Source of the DNA: Reyranella sp. | Lineage (GTDB): Bacteria > Pseudomonadota > Alphaproteobacteria > Reyranellales > Reyranellaceae | DNA: 8,035 bases | Direction: 5' to 3' | Assembly: GCA_016780605.1 (NCBI GenBank) | Contig: JADHLS010000216.1 | Coordinates: 1 to 8,035 of the forward strand | In this document: positions 6,290-8,035 of the stretch, piece by piece | How the letters are laid out: each line of letters begins with the position of its first letter | Numbering within the stretch: the stretch's first letter is position 1 | Made by a program: the position numbers and the translations under genes | The notes under the pieces: model-generated | The model's input: the letters and a program-made list of their open reading frames with translations, nothing else | What the model was told of the DNA's origin: nothing | Database searches by the model: none

Positions 6290-6294
6290 CGGGT

Positions 6295-6885
6295 TTAGTT
6301 CGCTGGCGAGATCGCGGTGATCATCAGCGGCGTCGACAGCCCGATCACCACGTCGCCGACCCTGATCTTCTTCAGCATGTCCTGCTTGGCGATGGTGGTG
6401 GCCTTGTAGGTGCGCACCGCGCCGCCGCGGCCCTCGATCACCGACACGGTGTTGTTGGCGAGATCGACGCCCACCACCGTGAGCGTGAAGCGGCCGGCAT
6501 CGACGTCGGTCGGGTTGGGCGTGGCCGACATCTGATCGCGCCGCGCGGCCTGTGCGCCCGGGCCCTTCTGGCGCAGGTTCAGCATGGTCACGACCTGGGT
6601 GTAGGACACGTTGGCCGACGAGCCGTCGTTGATGGCGGCAAGGTTGGTGACGTTGTTGGAGACCGGCAGCAGCAGGAGCTGGCCGTCCGGCAGGGTGAAG
6701 GTCACCGTGCGGTCCTCGGTGTCGACCGATTCGATCTTCACGCGCTGGGTGACGGTGTCGTTGAAGGCCACGCCCTCGCGCGGCACGGCCTGCAGCTGGG
6801 CCGATGCCGGCAGGCTCGCACCCACGGCCAGCGCCGCCGCGAACAGGGAAATGCCCGCAGCCCAGGCGATCGAACGGATAGTCAT
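6295..6885 (-). CDS. Exported protein with two related beta-rich repeats, function unknown
   Basis: A 196-residue protein with a Sec-type signal peptide: Arg4, a hydrophobic core at about 6-27 and an ASA cleavage site near 29. The mature chain holds two similar segments, about 45-100 and 132-193. Each has a strand ending in V-D, a short turn and a TV strand (IESVDTEDRTVTF and VVGVDLANNTVSV), then a glycine turn, then an I-x-x-G-x-x-V type step (INDGSSANVSYT and IRVGDVVIGLST) and a closing hydrophobic strand. A charged, Gln/Ala/Arg-containing linker (about 104-130) joins them. I do not recognise a named family; the pattern suggests small periplasmic beta-barrel or OB-like units. There are no cysteines and no lipobox. 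The ATG at 6885 follows a purine-rich leader with GAGG 9 nt upstream. The gene is alone downstream of the hydrolase, 92 bp away, and may share its transcript. It is likely periplasmic or outer-envelope; the role is unknown. Confidence 0.8.
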   Translation of the reverse strand: MTIRSIAWAAGISLFAAALAVGASLPASAQLQAVPREGVAFNDTVTQRVKIESVDTEDRTVTFTLPDGQLLLLPVSNNVTNLAAINDGSSANVSYTQVVTMLNLRQKGPGAQAARRDQMSATPNPTDVDAGRFTLTVVGVDLANNTVSVIEGRGGAVRTYKATTIAKQDMLKKIRVGDVVIGLSTPLMITAISPAN

Positions 6886-6977
6886 CGGCCCCTACCTCGC
6901 AATACCTCTAACGCGCCGGACAATAGCGATCCGAACCGGCGGCGCAACCATGAAGCCTTGCGGAAAAGAGATCGTGA

Positions 6978-7757
6978 TCAGGCGAAATGCGCCAGGACGG
7001 CGCGCGCCACCGAATCGGGCTGGTCGAGGTAGGCAAGATGACCGGCGCCGGGCACAGTCTCGGCACGCGTCGAGCCGTTGATGCCGGCGGCGAACTTTTT
7101 TGCATAGGACGGCGGCAGCACCGCATCGCGCTCGCCCCACAGGACCAGGGTTGGCGCCGTGATGAGGCCCAGCCGCTTTTCCAGGCGGGTGTTGCCGAGC
7201 GGCCAGAAGGCGCGGGCGGCCGCCTCGGCGGCCCGCGTCATCTCGATCGGCCATTCGATCGAGTTGGCGCCCTCCGGCGGGCTCACCATCTCCGTCCATT
7301 TCGCGCCGTCGGCGCACATCAGCGCCGGGACGTTGTCGCGGCGCTGCGCCCACGGATCGGCTGCCGGATCCTTCTCGTCGAACAGGCCGAACGGCGCGAT
7401 CAACGCCAGCCGCCGCACATGACCCGGGAAGATCGCCGCCATCTCAGCGGCGAACGCGCCGCCCACCGATGCGCCCGCAAGGTCGGCGCCGGCCAGCCCG
7501 CTCTTCTCGAGCAGCTGGCGCACCGCCAGCACCCAGTCGAGATGGCTGTCGAGCTCGGTATGGCCGGTCGCACCGGGATAGCCCGGCAGCGATGGCGCAA
7601 TCACGGTGCGCGTCTCGGCCAGCCGGTCGAGGAACGGCAGCCAGCGCGGCAAGCCGCCCAGCCCGGCGAGAAAGCCGAGCTTGGGGCCGCTGCCTTTGGT
7701 CCAGACGCGGCAGGGGAAACCGTTGACCTCGACGGTGGTCGTCTTCGGTGCTGACAC
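6978..7757 (-). CDS. Alpha/beta fold hydrolase
   Basis: A 259-residue cytosolic alpha/beta hydrolase of normal length. The likely catalytic triad is Ser97 in the nucleophile elbow LAGASVGGAF (G-x-S-x-G), Asp211 in LWGERDAVLP and His240 in PGAGHLAYLDQP. The oxyanion-hole strand FLAGLGG (about 29-35) and SLPGYPGATG (about 56-65) are in the expected places, with a cap region around 125-190. The frame is open back to 7850, but that stretch overlaps the upstream LLM gene and is Arg-rich and unconserved. GTG at 7757 has GGAG 8 nt upstream, inside the last codons of the LLM gene, and gives the natural N-terminus SAPKTTTVEVNGFPCRVW. The 5-bp gap to the LLM stop implies translational coupling and a shared pathway. 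It may hydrolyse an ester, lactone or C-C bond in the oxidation product of the monooxygenase. The substrate is unknown. Confidence 0.92.
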   Translation of the reverse strand: MSAPKTTTVEVNGFPCRVWTKGSGPKLGFLAGLGGLPRWLPFLDRLAETRTVIAPSLPGYPGATGHTELDSHLDWVLAVRQLLEKSGLAGADLAGASVGGAFAAEMAAIFPGHVRRLALIAPFGLFDEKDPAADPWAQRRDNVPALMCADGAKWTEMVSPPEGANSIEWPIEMTRAAEAAARAFWPLGNTRLEKRLGLITAPTLVLWGERDAVLPPSYAKKFAAGINGSTRAETVPGAGHLAYLDQPDSVARAVLAHFA

Positions 7758-7762
7758 GGTGA

Positions 7763-8035
7763 CTACTCCGCGGCGGCGAGCGCGTTGAAGGCGGGAACGG
7801 CGGCGCGTTGGCTTCGGGCCATGGGCTTGGGCCACCACTTGTCTTCCCATTCGCCGAACAGGTCCTTGACCTTGGGCATCACCTTCTCGGCGAACAGGCG
7901 CGTGTTGTACTTGGTAACGTCCTTGCTCATGTTGCCGTACTGCAGGAGCAGCATGAGATGGCCGACATTGAGGCTGGTGCCGACGTGGCGGATCTGCTCG
8001 ACCACTTCGTCGGGCGAGCCGATCAGCACGTAACC
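7763..8035 (-). CDS. LLM-class flavin-dependent monooxygenase, C-terminal part (5' partial)
   Basis: The last 90 codons of a gene that enters from the right edge; the frame is open to base 8035 and ends in TAG at 7763-7765. The GTG at 8029 is an internal Val codon, not a start: the frame reads GYVLIGSPDEVVEQIRHVG through it. That GSPDEV motif followed by a helix, then LNVGHLMLLLQYGNM and FAEKVMPKVKDLF, is the standard C-terminal end of luciferase-like monooxygenases. These are F420- or FMNH2-dependent enzymes with a TIM-barrel fold. A tail of about 25 residues (WEDKWWPKPM and an Ala-rich end) follows the core. The catalytic and flavin-binding parts are outside the window, so the cofactor and substrate cannot be judged. 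It is followed 5 bp later by the alpha/beta hydrolase gene, forming an operon. Confidence 0.9.
   Translation of the reverse strand, partial: GYVLIGSPDEVVEQIRHVGTSLNVGHLMLLLQYGNMSKDVTKYNTRLFAEKVMPKVKDLFGEWEDKWWPKPMARSQRAAVPAFNALAAAE

Noticed and set aside
6987..7754. A 255-codon open frame on the plus strand, opposite the alpha/beta hydrolase
   Set aside because: It is the mirror of a gene with a full catalytic triad; the predicted protein is Arg/Gly/His-rich and has no recognisable motif.

Overview
The window is high-GC, gene-dense DNA. It looks like the chromosome of an alphaproteobacterium, probably Rhodospirillales-like (a Reyranella or Bradyrhizobium type of gene content). That placement is an inference from protein families, codon use and the style of intergenic palindromic repeat. 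There is no rRNA, tRNA, CRISPR array, transposase or phage gene, and nothing looks recently transferred.

Layout. (i) 1-1281, plus strand: the 3' part of a DUF899 thioredoxin-like protein, followed after 19 bp by a complete glutathione S-transferase; probably one small thiol/redox operon. (ii) 1282-1492: an intergenic stretch filled mainly by a nested multi-hairpin palindromic repeat (1291-1417). (iii) 1493-1780, plus: a small DUF427 protein. (iv) 1921-2559, plus: an exported MlaC/Ttg2D/HpnM-type lipid-shuttle protein with a twin-arginine-like signal. It runs tail-to-tail into (v) 2564-5239, minus: a large RND/MMPL permease, recognised as the hopanoid transporter HpnN. Only 4 bp separate the two stop codons. 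(vi) 5338-6252, plus, divergent from hpnN: a ferritin-like di-iron protein with two identical EETRH motifs. (vii) 6295-6885, minus: a small exported protein made of two related beta-rich repeats, separated from the di-iron gene by a hairpin that could end transcription from both sides. (viii) 6978-8035, minus: an alpha/beta hydrolase translated right behind the C-terminus of a luciferase-like (LLM) flavin monooxygenase, whose 5' part lies outside the window.

How the genes may work together. The clearest theme is envelope lipid handling at 1921-5239. HpnN-type permeases move hopanoids from the inner membrane, and MlaC/HpnM-type proteins carry lipids across the periplasm, so the pair is a plausible hopanoid export module placed away from hopanoid synthesis genes. 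The divergently transcribed di-iron protein could be a lipid-modifying oxygenase or could be unrelated; the sequence shows only the metal-site pattern. The LLM monooxygenase and hydrolase look like a two-step oxidation and hydrolysis pair for an unidentified small molecule. I see no clear new defence or mobile system. The items most worth following up are the di-iron/hpnN/hpnM neighbourhood, the multi-hairpin repeat and the two-repeat exported protein.
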